Shown here one piece after another: positions 37,220 to 45,929 of a DNA stretch of 64,000 nt (its first letter is position 1; each line of letters begins with the position of its first letter). The notes under the pieces were generated by a model. That model ran no database searches. It was not told the DNA's origin and was given only the letters and a program-made list of their open reading frames with translations. The translations under genes and the position numbers were made by a program. Origin of the DNA: Diaphorobacter limosus (GTDB taxonomy: Bacteria > Pseudomonadota > Gammaproteobacteria > Burkholderiales > Burkholderiaceae_C); assembly GCF_033100095.1 (NCBI RefSeq), contig NZ_CP136921.1, forward strand, positions 3,995,001 through 4,059,000, in the 5' to 3' direction.

Positions 37220-39811
37220 CTACCAGTCCTCCTTGACGGCCATGACCGCGTCCTGCCCGGCGGCCTGGCGGCCCGCCAGCCAGGCCGTCAGCGTGCCCAC
37301 GGCCAGGACGGCGGCGGCAAGCGCGCCCAAGCGCGCCCAGGGCAGGGCCAAATCCATGCTCCAGTGAAAGCTCTGTGGGTTCACCACATGCACCAGCACC
37401 GCCGCCACGGCCAGGCCCAGCAGCAGGCCGGCGACGGCGCCCACGGCCGTCCAGGCCGCGCCCTCGGCGGCGACCACGGCCAGGATTTGCCGGCGCGTCA
37501 GGCCCAGGTGGGCCAGCAGGCCAAACTCCTTGCGCCGCGCCAGCACCTGGGCGCTGAAGCTGGCGGCCACGCCGAACAGCCCGATGGCGATCGCCACCGC
37601 CTGCAGCCAATAGGTGATGGCGAAACTGCGGTCGAACATTGCCATGGAGCGCGCGCGTATCGCCTCGGCCGTGGTGAAGGCCAGCGCGCCGGCCGCCGCC
37701 GGCCCCAGGCTCTGGCGCGCCTGTTGCAGCACCTGGGCCTGCAGGGCATCGGCGCTGGCGCCGGGCGCGGGCCACAGCGCCAGGTCGCTGGCGCGCGCGT
37801 CGCCCGTCAGGCGCATGAAGTCCTGGCTGTCCAGGGCGATGGCGCCATGCTGGCGCACATAGTCGCGCCATACGGAAGCTACATAAAATATAGCTTTTGG
37901 CGCTTGTCCTGATTGCGCTAGAGGCCTGAAAACCTCTGAAAGCAGGGGCCAGTCCGCGCCCGGCCTGACGCCGTACAGGTCGCGCACCGCCTCGCTCACA
38001 TACACGCCCACGCGCCCCTTTGGTACCGGCAGGGCCGCGCCCACCAGCGGCAGGGCCTGGGCTGGGTCGCCACCCAGCGGCCACGCCAGCAGCGCCACGG
38101 CCGGGCGATCGGGCTGCAGCTGCAGGCTGCTGGTGCGCAGCGCCTGCACCCGCGCCACGCCGGGCAGGCGGGCCAGGGCGTCGGCAAAGCCGGGCGGAAA
38201 CACGGCGGCCTCGTCGCCCGTGGCACCGCCGGCGGCGCGCAGGTACAGGGGCGCGGGCAGCACGCTGTCCAGCCACTGGCCGAGCGAGCCGCGAAAGCTG
38301 CCCACCATCACCGTCAGCGCCACCGCCAGGCTCAGGGCCGCGACCACGCCGCCCACGGCCACGGCGGCGCTGGCGGGCATGCGCCGCGCGCGCTCCAGCG
38401 CCAGCAGCGCCAGGGCGTTGCCCGCCGCCAGCGGCTGCAGTTGCCGCAGCAGGGCCTGCACCAGCCAGGGCAGCAGCGCCATGCCGCCGACCAGCAGCAG
38501 GCCGACAGATACATAGGCCGCAAGCGCTAGGCCAAAAATGGGCGGAACGCCCGCCAATAAAGCGCTGGCAGCTATCAATACAATACCTGCCCAGGGGCGC
38601 CCGCCAGGCCCGTCCTGGCTGCCCAGGCCCTTGAGCGTCTGCGCCGGCGCCAGCCGCTGCGCCTGGCGCGCGGGCCACCAGCCGCCGATGAGGGCCGCCG
38701 CCACCCCCAGCAGGCCATAGACCAGGGCGGCCGGCGCGCTCCACTGCAGCGCCGGTTGCACGCCCGTGAAGTAGCCCCCGCCCAGGTCGCCGCCCAGCAG
38801 CGCCAGCGCCAGCGCCGCCAGCAGCGTGCCCAGGGCAATGCCGGCCAGGCTGCCCACCACGCCCAGCGCGGCCGACTCCAGCAGCACCAGCGCCAGCCGC
38901 TCGCGCGGCGTGGCGCCCAGCACGGCCAGCAGCGCCAGCTGCGGCGCGCGCTGCGCCACGCTGAGCGCCAGCACCGAATACACCAGGAAGGCGCCTGTGA
39001 ACAGCGCCACCAGGGCCAGCACCGTGAGGTTCACGCGGTAGGCGCGCGAGAGGCTGTCCACGCGCTGCAGGGCGTCCTGTGGCTCGGCAAACTGCACGCC
39101 CGCGGGCCAGCCGGGCAGGGCGGCCAGCGCCTCTTGCAGCTGCGCGCGCGTGTGGCCCGGGCGCAGGCGCAGGTCGATGCGCGTGAGCTGGCCCTGGCGG
39201 CCAAATAAGTCCTGCGCCGCGCCAATGTCCATCACGGTCAGGGGCGCGCCGCCCGCCGCCACCACGCCCGCCACCCGCACCAGATGCTGCTGCAGGCCGG
39301 CGTGCAGCGTGAGGGCGGGGCTGTCGGCATCGATGCTTGCCAGCCCCAGGGCCTGCTGCGCCGCCGCGTTCAGAAATACCGTGGCCGGCGCCAGCATGGC
39401 CAGGCGGTCTGCGCCCGCATGCGGGCGTGGCGCCAGCGCCGGGGCCATGGCCGGCAGCAGCAGCGCGTCGGCGCCCAGCAGGCGCAGTGGCACGCCATCC
39501 GGTGCGGCGGCGCTGCTGGCGCGCACCGGCAGCTCCAGCCAGGGGCTGGCCAGGGCCACCTGGGGCTGGGCGGCGACCAGGCCGTAGAGCGACTCTGGTA
39601 GATGGCCGCGCGTGGCGCGCAGCTCCAGATCCGGCTGGCCGCCCACGGAGCGCATCGCCTGGCTGAACTCGCCCAGCGCCGACGCGTTGATCACATGCAC
39701 GGCAAAGCCCAGCGCCACGCCCAGCATGACGGCGGCCACGGCGGCTGCGCTGCGCCAGGGGTGGTGGCGCAGCGCGCGCCAGGAGAAGCTGCTGAGCAGG
39801 GCGGCAAGCAT
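37220..39811 (-). CDS. FtsX-type ABC transporter permease (no ATPase gene adjacent)
   Basis: Large inner-membrane protein of 863 residues with two FtsX cores. An N-terminal TM ([21 protein letters not shown]) is followed by a periplasmic domain, TM helices near 260-380 ([20 protein letters not shown] ... [29 protein letters not shown]), a central set, a second periplasmic domain, and a C-terminal core ([44 protein letters not shown]). This is the MacB/LolE-like exporter permease plan. ATG 39811 is used. Two short-repeat copies lie in the frame, one encoding part of a TM helix ([20 protein letters not shown]). No ATP-binding partner is encoded here, so it must be elsewhere. Confidence 0.83.
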   Translation of the reverse strand: MLAALLSSFSWRALRHHPWRSAAAVAAVMLGVALGFAVHVINASALGEFSQAMRSVGGQPDLELRATRGHLPESLYGLVAAQPQVALASPWLELPVRASSAAAPDGVPLRLLGADALLLPAMAPALAPRPHAGADRLAMLAPATVFLNAAAQQALGLASIDADSPALTLHAGLQQHLVRVAGVVAAGGAPLTVMDIGAAQDLFGRQGQLTRIDLRLRPGHTRAQLQEALAALPGWPAGVQFAEPQDALQRVDSLSRAYRVNLTVLALVALFTGAFLVYSVLALSVAQRAPQLALLAVLGATPRERLALVLLESAALGVVGSLAGIALGTLLAALALALLGGDLGGGYFTGVQPALQWSAPAALVYGLLGVAAALIGGWWPARQAQRLAPAQTLKGLGSQDGPGGRPWAGIVLIAASALLAGVPPIFGLALAAYVSVGLLLVGGMALLPWLVQALLRQLQPLAAGNALALLALERARRMPASAAVAVGGVVAALSLAVALTVMVGSFRGSLGQWLDSVLPAPLYLRAAGGATGDEAAVFPPGFADALARLPGVARVQALRTSSLQLQPDRPAVALLAWPLGGDPAQALPLVGAALPVPKGRVGVYVSEAVRDLYGVRPGADWPLLSEVFRPLAQSGQAPKAIFYVASVWRDYVRQHGAIALDSQDFMRLTGDARASDLALWPAPGASADALQAQVLQQARQSLGPAAAGALAFTTAEAIRARSMAMFDRSFAITYWLQAVAIAIGLFGVAASFSAQVLARRKEFGLLAHLGLTRRQILAVVAAEGAAWTAVGAVAGLLLGLAVAAVLVHVVNPQSFHWSMDLALPWARLGALAAAVLAVGTLTAWLAGRQAAGQDAVMAVKEDW
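37885..37933 (+). repeat. Short interspersed repeat, copy 6 (inside the FtsX-type permease gene)
   Basis: AAATATAGCTTTTGGCGCTT, spacer, GCGCTAGAGGCCTGAAAA on the plus strand, antisense to the gene. It is translated as [14 protein letters not shown] in the second periplasmic domain, a place where length variation is tolerated. Confidence 0.65.
38521..38585 (-). repeat. Short interspersed repeat, copy 7 (inside the FtsX-type permease gene)
   Basis: Sense-oriented: TTGATAGCTGCCAGCGCTTT, spacer, then the GGCCTAGCGCTTG half. It encodes [18 protein letters not shown], part of a predicted membrane helix, in the same frame as copy 1. Confidence 0.65.
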
Positions 39812-39873
39812 GGGGCTGATTGTCCCCGCCCATGGCCGGGTTTGCGCCATATCAAACCCCTGGACTCTGTGCC

Positions 39874-39902
39874 CTTGAACCCCGGGCATGGGGGCCTATA
39901 TA
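39874..39902 (+). promoter_or_regulatory. Candidate sigma-32 promoter of the hsp20 gene
   Basis: CTTGAA at 39874-39879 followed after 15 bp by CCTATATA at 39895-39902, near the RpoH consensus CTTGAAA-N13/15-CCCCATNT. It stands ~80 bp before the small heat-shock gene. The -10 match is partial. Confidence 0.5.
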
Positions 39903-39981
39903 GATGGCAACGGGCAGGATTCGCTTGCCCGATGGCCCCCAGGGGCTCTTTATCTCAACGTGTCAAGGAAGGAGTTTCATC

Positions 39982-40410
39982 ATGAATGCACTGGTCAGCC
40001 GCAGCGGTTTGTTCGACGATTTCTTCAAGGACTTTGCGCCCGCCTTCTATGTGCGTCCGCTGCATGGCGACGCGCTGCCCGAGCCGTCCCAGATCAAGAT
40101 CGACGTGAAGGAGGACGACGCCGCCTATACCGTGCATGCCGAGGTGCCGGGCGTGCCCAAGGAGGACATCAACGTCTCCATCGACGGCAACGTGGTCAGC
40201 CTGCGCGCCGAGGTGCGCCAGCATGACCAGAAGAAGGATGGCGAGAAGCTGCTGCGCAGCGAGCGCTACTACGGCGCGGTCGCCCGCAGCTTCCAGCTGC
40301 CCGTGGAGGTGGACGCCGCCCAGGCCAGGGCGCGCTACGACAACGGCGTGCTGGTGCTCACGCTGCCCAAGAAGCAGGGCAACAAGACGCAGCGCCTGGC
40401 GATCGAGTAA
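39982..40410 (+). CDS. Small heat shock protein, Hsp20 family
   Basis: ATP-independent holdase chaperone of 142 residues. The alpha-crystallin domain runs from PSQIKIDVKEDDAAYTVHAEVPGVPKEDINVSIDGNVVSLRAEV to the C-terminal YDNGVLVLTLPKK motif, with SERYYGAVARSFQLPVEVD between. An N-terminal FDDFFKDFAPAFYVRP arm precedes it. ATG 39982 has GGAAGGAG in front (39967-39974). A RpoH-like promoter is just upstream. It stands alone between two minus-strand units. Confidence 0.92.
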   Translation: MNALVSRSGLFDDFFKDFAPAFYVRPLHGDALPEPSQIKIDVKEDDAAYTVHAEVPGVPKEDINVSIDGNVVSLRAEVRQHDQKKDGEKLLRSERYYGAVARSFQLPVEVDAAQARARYDNGVLVLTLPKKQGNKTQRLAIE

Positions 40411-40420
40411 GCCAGTGCAA

Positions 40421-40450
40421 CGCCCGCCCGGGTTGCGCCCCGGGTGGGCG
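40421..40450. terminator. GC-rich hairpin between hsp20 and a cytochrome c gene
   Basis: 12-bp stem CGCCCGCCCGGG (40421-40432) with CCCGGGTGGGCG (40439-40450), one wobble pair, no T run. Position between convergent genes suggests a bidirectional terminator or an mRNA 3'-end protector. Confidence 0.5.
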
Positions 40451-40452
40451 CG

Positions 40453-40788
40453 TCAGGGCGCATCGCGGAACTTGTAATGCGCGTGGTTCAGCGCTGCGGA
40501 AATGGCCGTGATCTCCTCGGGAAACAGGTTCAGGCTGAGCTCGCTGCTGCAGCGCTCGACCATGCCCTGCAGCAGCGCCGGTGTGTTGATGCGGCCCTTG
40601 GGGCGATAGATGGCGTTGCCATCGTCGGCCCATTTGCGCGCATGGCATTCGGCGCATTTGTTCTCGGCGATCAGCCGCTGGCCCAGCTTCAGGTCGGCGT
40701 TCTTGAACAGGGCGGGCTCCTGTGCCGATGCGGCCGAGCCCATGCCCAGGGCCAGCAGCAGCAGCCATTGCGAGGTCAGGGGTGGCAT
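40453..40788 (-). CDS. Monohaem c-type cytochrome
   Basis: Exported 111-residue cytochrome. The signal peptide is MPPLTSQWLLLLALGMGSAASA, cleaved likely before QEPALF. A single haem site CAECH at 45-49 follows a LKLGQRLIAENKCAECHARKW context; a Met near KGRINTPALLQGMVERC could be the sixth ligand. It sits with a SoxW-like thioredoxin and a metallo-hydrolase on the same strand, so it probably carries electrons for periplasmic sulfur chemistry. The exact partner is unknown. Confidence 0.82.
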   Translation of the reverse strand: MPPLTSQWLLLLALGMGSAASAQEPALFKNADLKLGQRLIAENKCAECHARKWADDGNAIYRPKGRINTPALLQGMVERCSSELSLNLFPEEITAISAALNHAHYKFRDAP

Positions 40789-40802
40789 GGTATCTCCTTT
40801 TT

Positions 40803-40860
40803 ACTATTTAATTGATAGCTTTTGGCGCTTGATGCATAAGCTTTTGATGCCAAAAACATG
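40803..40860 (+). repeat. Short interspersed repeat, copy 8
   Basis: TTGATAGCTTTTGGCGCTTG, spacer, AAGCTTTTGATGCCAAAAAC. It fills the gap between the thioredoxin-like and cytochrome genes. Confidence 0.65.
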
Positions 40861-40868
40861 ATGAATCA

Positions 40869-41369
40869 TCACTTGCCCAGGGCCTGGCGCGCCCGCTCCA
40901 GCCGGCCGTCCAGGTAGGCCGAGTAAAAGTCGGGCGAGCCGCCCACCAGCCGGTCCGCCACCTCCTGCCCGCCCGGGCCCAGAAACAGCACCGTGGGCGC
41001 GGCCTTCACCTGCCAGGCGCGCACCAGCGCGTCATGCGTGCTGGGCTGGCCCTGCAGGTTGCGCGTGACCTGCGTGCCGCGCATGTCCACCTGCACCACG
41101 GCCAGGCCTTCGCGCGCATGCATGGGGGCCAGGTAGTTGCCCCGCACCTCGTCACACCAGGGGCAGGGGTGCAGGCTGACCATGACCACCAGCGGCTGAC
41201 CCTGCCTGAGGGCGCGTGCCAGCTCGTCGGGCAGCGATTGCGACAGCGGCAGCTGGGCCTTGGCCGCCCGTGCCGGGCCGATCCAGCCAACCCCCAGGCC
41301 GAGCGTGGCCAGCGCTGCCAGAGCCTTGCGGCGCATCTTGTCGGCGCTTGCCGGTGTTGACTTGGTCAT
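40869..41369 (-). CDS. Periplasmic thioredoxin-fold protein (SoxW-like)
   Basis: 166-residue exported thioredoxin-like protein. A Lys/Arg start and hydrophobic stretch (MRRKALAALATLGLGVGWIGPARA) make a signal peptide. The active site is CPWC at Cys69-Cys72 in VVMVSLHPCPWCDEVRGNYLAPM, and the fold continues VVQVDMRGTQVTRNLQGQPSTHDALVRAWQVKAAPTVLFLGPGGQEVADRLVGG with the cis-Pro. ATG 41369 overlaps the end of the metallo-hydrolase gene by 4 bp. SoxW-type proteins keep sulfur-oxidation proteins reduced in the periplasm; that role here is by analogy with neighbours. Confidence 0.78.
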   Translation of the reverse strand: MTKSTPASADKMRRKALAALATLGLGVGWIGPARAAKAQLPLSQSLPDELARALRQGQPLVVMVSLHPCPWCDEVRGNYLAPMHAREGLAVVQVDMRGTQVTRNLQGQPSTHDALVRAWQVKAAPTVLFLGPGGQEVADRLVGGSPDFYSAYLDGRLERARQALGK

Positions 41370-42355
41370 GGCGTTTCATGCTCCATCAGCAGATAGGTGT
41401 TGTAGGCGTTCATGCGGTTGGCCGCGCCAAACAGCGGTAGATGCTCGTAGGCGCTCCAATCGGTGGCCTTGTAGGCCTCTTCAAAGGGCGTCATCTCCTG
41501 CGCGGCGGCGCCCATGTTCTTGCGCAGATAGACAAGATAGTCGCGCGTGAGCTGCATGTCCTGGCGCGCCTGGGTGGACACCGGGCCGTGGCCGGGCACG
41601 ATGACGCGCGTGTCAAAGGCCAGCAGCTTGTCCAGCGAGAGTATCCAGCTGCGGCTGTCGGCCTGGCCGACAAAGGGGATGCGGCTGCGAAACACCAGGT
41701 CGCCGGCGTACAAGACTTTGCGCTGCGGCAGGTAGACGGCCAGGTCTTCCGGCGTGTGCGCCGGGCCGACGGGCTGCAGCACCAGCTGCGTGTCGCCCAC
41801 GGTCAGCTCCTGGCGGCCATCGACCCATTGCGTGGCCGGCACCAGCCGTGTCTTGTCATTGATCCAAGGCGCCAGCTCCTCGCGCGAGGCCTGCAGCCGC
41901 AGGCGCGCGGTGTCGGCGTGCAGATATTCACGCCCGGCCTGGTGCGCCAGTATTGGTATGCCCCGGTCGGCAAACACCTGCAGGCCATAGACATGGTCGG
42001 CGTGGTAATGCGTCACGATGACATGGCTGACCGGCTTGTCCGTCACCCGGGCGATCTCGGCCAGCAGCCGCTCGGCCAGCGCCGGCGAGCCCAGGGCGTC
42101 CACCACCACCACGCTGGTCGAGGTGACGATGAAGCCGGCGTTGGAGATAAAGTTCTGGTTGGCCGGCGAGCCCAGGGCCGACATGCCTTCGACATACCAG
42201 CAGCCCGGCGCCGCCTCGTGCGCCTGCATGGCGGGTGCCGCGGGCGGTTTGTCAGCCGCCTGGGCATAGCCCGCCCAGCGGCCGCCGAGCAAGCCGCCCA
42301 GGCCCAGGCAGGCGCAGCCCTGCAAAACTTGGCGTCGGCTCGGTGTTGGCTGCAT
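41366..42355 (-). CDS. Metallo-beta-lactamase-fold hydrolase with Tat signal (SoxH-like)
   Basis: Exported zinc hydrolase of 329 residues. A Tat-type signal SRRQVLQGCACLGLGGLLGG is followed by the MBL fold with the metal motif His116-x-His118-x-Asp120-His121 (VTHYHADHVYG), the second-site His in VGPAHTPEDLAVYLPQRKVLYAGDLVF, and FDTRVIVPGHGPVS. SoxH-type proteins of this class are encoded beside sulfur-oxidation genes. Here it starts 44 bp from the divergent YeeE/YedE transporter gene and overlaps the thioredoxin gene. The substrate is unknown. Confidence 0.8.
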   Translation of the reverse strand: MQPTPSRRQVLQGCACLGLGGLLGGRWAGYAQAADKPPAAPAMQAHEAAPGCWYVEGMSALGSPANQNFISNAGFIVTSTSVVVVDALGSPALAERLLAEIARVTDKPVSHVIVTHYHADHVYGLQVFADRGIPILAHQAGREYLHADTARLRLQASREELAPWINDKTRLVPATQWVDGRQELTVGDTQLVLQPVGPAHTPEDLAVYLPQRKVLYAGDLVFRSRIPFVGQADSRSWILSLDKLLAFDTRVIVPGHGPVSTQARQDMQLTRDYLVYLRKNMGAAAQEMTPFEEAYKATDWSAYEHLPLFGAANRMNAYNTYLLMEHETP

Positions 42356-42399
42356 GATGTCTCCCGCGTGTATTAGTAAGAGCTAATTGATTATCAAAA

Positions 42400-43509
42400 A
42401 TGACCATCGACTTGGCAACCTTGGTGGAGCGGCATGGCACGGCCGGTGTGCTCTCGGTGGGCGGGGCCGTGATCGGCCTGCTGTTCGGTTTTTTTGCCCA
42501 GCGCTCGCGGTTTTGCCTGCGTGCGGCGGTGATCGAGTTCTGGCGCGGCAAGTTTGCCGAGAAGCTCTCCGTCTGGCTGCTGGCGTTTGCCACGGCGCTG
42601 ATCGCGGTGCAGGGCTTGATTCTGGCCGGCTGGCTGGACGTGAGCGGCGTGCGCCAGCTGGCCAACCGCGGCAGCCTGTCGGGCGCGCTGGTCGGCGGCC
42701 TGCTGTTTGGCGTGGGCATGGTGATGACGCGTGGCTGCGCCAGCCGCCTGCTCATCCTGTCGGCCAACGGCAATCTGCGCGCCCTGCTGTCCGGGCTGGT
42801 GTTTGCCGTGACGGCGCAGGCCACGCTGGCCGGCAGCCTGGCGCCGTTGCGCAGCGAGATCGCCGGCTGGTGGACGGTGGAGGGCGGCAGCGCGCGCAAC
42901 CTGCTGGCCCTGGTGGGTGCCGGCCATTGGGATGGCCTGGTGCTGGGCGCGCTGTGGCTGGCGGTGGCGCTGTACTTTTCCTGGCGCAGCGGCAACCGGG
43001 CCTGGATGTGGCTGGGCGGGCTGTGCACCGGCCTGGCGGTGGCCCTGGCCTGGTGGTTCAACCACGCGGTGGCGCAGGCCAGCTTTGATGTGGTGCCGGT
43101 GGGAGGGCTGACCTTCAGCGGCCCGTCGGCCGAATGGCTGATGCGCGTGCTGGCCAACCCCGGGGCGAGCTTTGGCTTCGATTCCGGCATGCTGCCCGCG
43201 GTGTTCGTCGGCTCGCTGCTGGGGGCGCTGGTGGGGCGGGAGTTCAAGGTCGAGGGCTTCAAGGACGGCTACAGCATGGCGCGCTACATCGCCGGCGCCA
43301 TGGCCATGGGCTTTGGCAGCATGCTGGCCGGCGGCTGCGCGGTGGGGGCCGGCATGACGGGCGGCGCCATCTTTTCGCTCACCGCCTGGCTGGCGCTGGC
43401 GGGCATGTGGCTGGGTGCCGGGTTCATGGACCGCTGGCTGGCCGAGCCCATTCACAGTCTGCAGCCGGTGACCCAGCAGGCGCCCATCGTGGAACAACTG
43501 GCACCCTGA
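42400..43509 (+). CDS. YeeE/YedE-family sulfur transporter
   Basis: Polytopic inner-membrane protein of 369 residues with about ten TM segments. It holds the family's conserved Cys motifs: FAQRSRFCLRAAVIEF near residue 38, MTRGCASRLLILSANGNLRALLSG, and MLAGGCAVGAGMTGGAIFSL. In characterised relatives (TsuA, SoxT, PmpA/B) these cysteines relay thiosulfate or sulfur compounds across the membrane. The N-terminal half and C-terminal half both carry a motif, the full-length TsuA plan. It is encoded amid cytochromes and FccB, supporting uptake of a reduced sulfur compound. Confidence 0.85.
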   Translation: MTIDLATLVERHGTAGVLSVGGAVIGLLFGFFAQRSRFCLRAAVIEFWRGKFAEKLSVWLLAFATALIAVQGLILAGWLDVSGVRQLANRGSLSGALVGGLLFGVGMVMTRGCASRLLILSANGNLRALLSGLVFAVTAQATLAGSLAPLRSEIAGWWTVEGGSARNLLALVGAGHWDGLVLGALWLAVALYFSWRSGNRAWMWLGGLCTGLAVALAWWFNHAVAQASFDVVPVGGLTFSGPSAEWLMRVLANPGASFGFDSGMLPAVFVGSLLGALVGREFKVEGFKDGYSMARYIAGAMAMGFGSMLAGGCAVGAGMTGGAIFSLTAWLALAGMWLGAGFMDRWLAEPIHSLQPVTQQAPIVEQLAP

Positions 43510-43512
43510 ACG

Positions 43513-44136
43513 CTACTTGCCGCTCAGGTACTCGGCCACGGCCGCCATCTCCAGGGCCGTCATCTTCTCCACCACGGCGTGCATCACGGCGTTGTCGTTG
43601 GTGCGTTCGCGCTTGTTGAACAGCTTGAGCTGGTCTTCCGTGTAGGCCACATGCTGGCCCGCCAGGCGCGGCAGCGTGGCGCTGCCGGCGGCGTCCGGGC
43701 CATGGCAGGAGGCGCAGGCGGGTATGCCGCTGAAGCGGTTGCCGTGGTGGTAGATGTAGCGGCCCACGGCTGCCAGATCCTGGTCCCGGGCTTTTTTCTG
43801 CTGCGCCGGGCGACTGGCGAAGAACTTGCCCAGCGCCACCATGTCCTCGGGAGCAAGGCTGGCCACCATGGGCGCCATGGCCGTGCTCTTGCGCTGGCCG
43901 TTCTTGAAGTTCTCCAGCTGCTTGGCGATGTACTCGGCATTCTGCCCGGCCAGGCGCGGGTAGATGGCGCTGGCCGACTCCCCCTCGGCGCCGTGGCACA
44001 GAAAGCAGGAGCCGCCGATGATCTTCTTGGCGCGCGCCTCGTCGTCGCTGCCCTGTGCGGTGCCGGCCCCTGCCAGGGCGAGCAAGGCCAGGGCCACGAG
44101 GCCGCGGCAAATTTGCTGTGTGCGCATGAAAGACAT
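43513..44136 (-). CDS. Dihaem cytochrome c4-type protein
   Basis: Exported cytochrome of 207 residues with two haem sites, CFLCH at 44-48 and CASCH at 141-145, each followed by the LPRLAGQ(N/H)xxY motif seen in cytochrome c4 (YPRLAGQNAEYIAKQLENFKNGQR and LPRLAGQHVAYTEDQLKLFNKRER), and by Met ligands in STAMAPM and NAVMHAVV. Signal peptide ends near AGTAQG. ATG 44136 is used; 44154 and 44127 are possible. It probably hands electrons from the FccAB-like complex to terminal oxidases. It lies 63 bp downstream of fccB and 3 bp from the end of the convergent transporter gene. Confidence 0.87.
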   Translation of the reverse strand: MSFMRTQQICRGLVALALLALAGAGTAQGSDDEARAKKIIGGSCFLCHGAEGESASAIYPRLAGQNAEYIAKQLENFKNGQRKSTAMAPMVASLAPEDMVALGKFFASRPAQQKKARDQDLAAVGRYIYHHGNRFSGIPACASCHGPDAAGSATLPRLAGQHVAYTEDQLKLFNKRERTNDNAVMHAVVEKMTALEMAAVAEYLSGK

Positions 44137-44199
44137 TTTTTTCGCTCGTGTCATGAAAAAAGGGGCGCTGGGCGCCCCGGGTTGATGGCTTGGGGAGGC

Positions 44200-45483
44200 T
44201 TATGCCAGGGTGTCGGCCCAGATGTTGCGCGCCCAGGCCATGCCATAGCGCCCCTCCAGCTCGCTGGCGGCCGCGGACACGCCGCCCGAGCCCGGCACCG
44301 TGAGCATGGTCTTCTTCTCGGCGTCGTAGCGGTGCACGCTGGCCACATGCACCACGTCGGTGTCGCTGACAAAGCTGTAGCAGGTGTTGTTGTAGATGGG
44401 CAGGGCATTCGGCGCACGCCCCGACAGCAGCGCGACGATGGCGGCGGCCGCCACCTTGCCATGCTGGTTGGCCATATGGCCGGACTTGGGCATCTGCGGC
44501 GCGATCTGCAGCGCATCGCCCAGGATGTGGATGTTCTTGGCGGCGGTGGACTCCATGGTCAGCCAGTCCACCTCGCACCAGCGCCTGTTGGCCGTGGTCA
44601 GGCCGGCGTTGTGGGCAATGTCGCCGGCGCGCTGCGGCGGAATCACGTTCAGCACCTGGGCCTTGACGTCGTCGTTGAAGTCGAACTTCAGCGTGTTGGT
44701 GGCGGTATCGACATCCACCGTGCTGTGCTTGGGGCGGTATTCGATGATGCCCTTGTAGCGATCCGCCCAGGCCTTCTTGAACAGCGGGCCCTTGGAGGTC
44801 ACGTCGTCGTTGCCGTCCAGAATCAGCACCTTGGATTTGGGCTTGGCCTGGCTGAAGTAATGCGCCACCTGACAGGCGCGCTCGTAGGGGCCGGGCGGGC
44901 AGCGGTAGGGTGCCAGCGGGATGCTGATGGCATACACACCGCCGTCGGGCATGGCCTCGAGCTGTTTGCGCAGCGCCAGGGTCTGGGGGCCGGCCTTCCA
45001 TGCGTGCAGCACCCTGTCCTGCGCGCCGGCCTTCTTCATGCCGGGCAGCGCGTCCCACATGAAGTCCACGCCGGGCGAGAGCACCAGGCGGTCGTAGGCC
45101 AGCGTCTGGCCACCGGCCAGGCGCACCTGGCGCTTGTCGGCGTCGATGGCGGTGGCCCGGTCGCGCGCGATCTTCACGCCGTGGCGCCTGGTCAGATTGT
45201 CGTAGGGCGTGGTGATGTCGGCCATCTGCTTGCTGCCGCCCAGCACCAGGTTGGACAGCGGGCAGGAGACAAAGCTGTCATTGGGTTCGACCAGCGTGAC
45301 CTCGATGCGCCCCTCGGACCACATGCGGATGTACTTGGCGGCGGTGGCGCCGCCATAGCCCCCGCCGACGACGACCACCTTGGCGCCCGCTGCGCTGCCG
45401 GTGCTGGCGCAGCCGGCCGTCAGGCCCAGGGCGGTGGCGGCCGATGCGGCGGAGCCGGCGCGAATGAATTGACGACGATCCAT
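44200..45483 (-). CDS. fccB: Flavocytochrome c sulfide dehydrogenase, flavoprotein subunit
   Basis: Periplasmic FAD enzyme that oxidises sulfide to sulfur or polysulfide; 427 residues. A Tat signal DRRQFIRAGSAASAATALGLTAGC is followed by the FAD motif VVVVGGGYGGATAAKYIR (40-45), the redox Cys in FVSCPLSNLVLGG, a second active-site Cys in PYRCPPGPYERAC, and the C-terminal FCSD flavin-binding domain (HILGDALQIAPQMPKSGHMANQHGKVAAAAIVALLSG). ATG 45483 is used. It is 14 bp after a monohaem cytochrome gene, the expected FccA partner. Confidence 0.92.
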   Translation of the reverse strand: MDRRQFIRAGSAASAATALGLTAGCASTGSAAGAKVVVVGGGYGGATAAKYIRMWSEGRIEVTLVEPNDSFVSCPLSNLVLGGSKQMADITTPYDNLTRRHGVKIARDRATAIDADKRQVRLAGGQTLAYDRLVLSPGVDFMWDALPGMKKAGAQDRVLHAWKAGPQTLALRKQLEAMPDGGVYAISIPLAPYRCPPGPYERACQVAHYFSQAKPKSKVLILDGNDDVTSKGPLFKKAWADRYKGIIEYRPKHSTVDVDTATNTLKFDFNDDVKAQVLNVIPPQRAGDIAHNAGLTTANRRWCEVDWLTMESTAAKNIHILGDALQIAPQMPKSGHMANQHGKVAAAAIVALLSGRAPNALPIYNNTCYSFVSDTDVVHVASVHRYDAEKKTMLTVPGSGGVSAAASELEGRYGMAWARNIWADTLA

Positions 45484-45497
45484 GGTGCTGCCTCCCG

Positions 45498-45806
45498 TTA
45501 TTTCTTCTGCGCGGCAAACCAGCCGGCAATGGCCGCCAGCTGCTCGTCGGTGTAGCCCTTGGAGAGCTGGTGCATGATGGTCGCGGGCTTGGCGCCGCTC
45601 TTGAAGTCCATCAGTTTCTTCAGCATCTCGTCCTTGTTGCCGCCGGCCAGCGGCTCGTTGCCCGGTTGTGCCTGGCCATTCGTGCCATGGCAGTTGGCGC
45701 AGGCGGCGGCCCAGCTGCGCACCTGCAGCGGGTCGCTGCTGGCATGGGCCAGGCCGGTGGCGGCGAGCAGGCACAGGGCCAGCCCGGCGGTCAGGGAATT
45801 TTTCAT
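45498..45806 (-). CDS. fccA: Monohaem cytochrome c subunit (FccA-like)
   Basis: Exported 102-residue cytochrome: signal peptide MKNSLTAGLALCLLAATGLAHA, haem motif CANCH at 36-40, and Met-bearing segment GAKPATIMHQLSKGYTDEQLAAIAGWFAAQ. Its place right upstream of fccB, 14 bp away, marks it as the haem subunit of the sulfide dehydrogenase. It is monohaem (the purple bacterial FccA may be dihaem; chemotrophs often have monohaem forms). Confidence 0.83.
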   Translation of the reverse strand: MKNSLTAGLALCLLAATGLAHASSDPLQVRSWAAACANCHGTNGQAQPGNEPLAGGNKDEMLKKLMDFKSGAKPATIMHQLSKGYTDEQLAAIAGWFAAQKK

Positions 45807-45929
45807 GTCTTGGCGCCCTCCAGTGTTGGCACGGGCCCGGAACTTGATCCATGCCGGGTCGTACTTTAGGTAAAAGTGATATGGACGCGGCGATGATAAG
45901 GGCCGCCATGCCCATCAAGACACGGGGAA

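Noticed and set aside
36123..39833. A 1236-codon minus-strand frame running through the permease gene into the Cds1-like gene
   Set aside because: Its first ~870 codons are low-complexity Ala/Gly/Arg text lying out of frame over the FtsX-type permease; only the last 362 codons are real.
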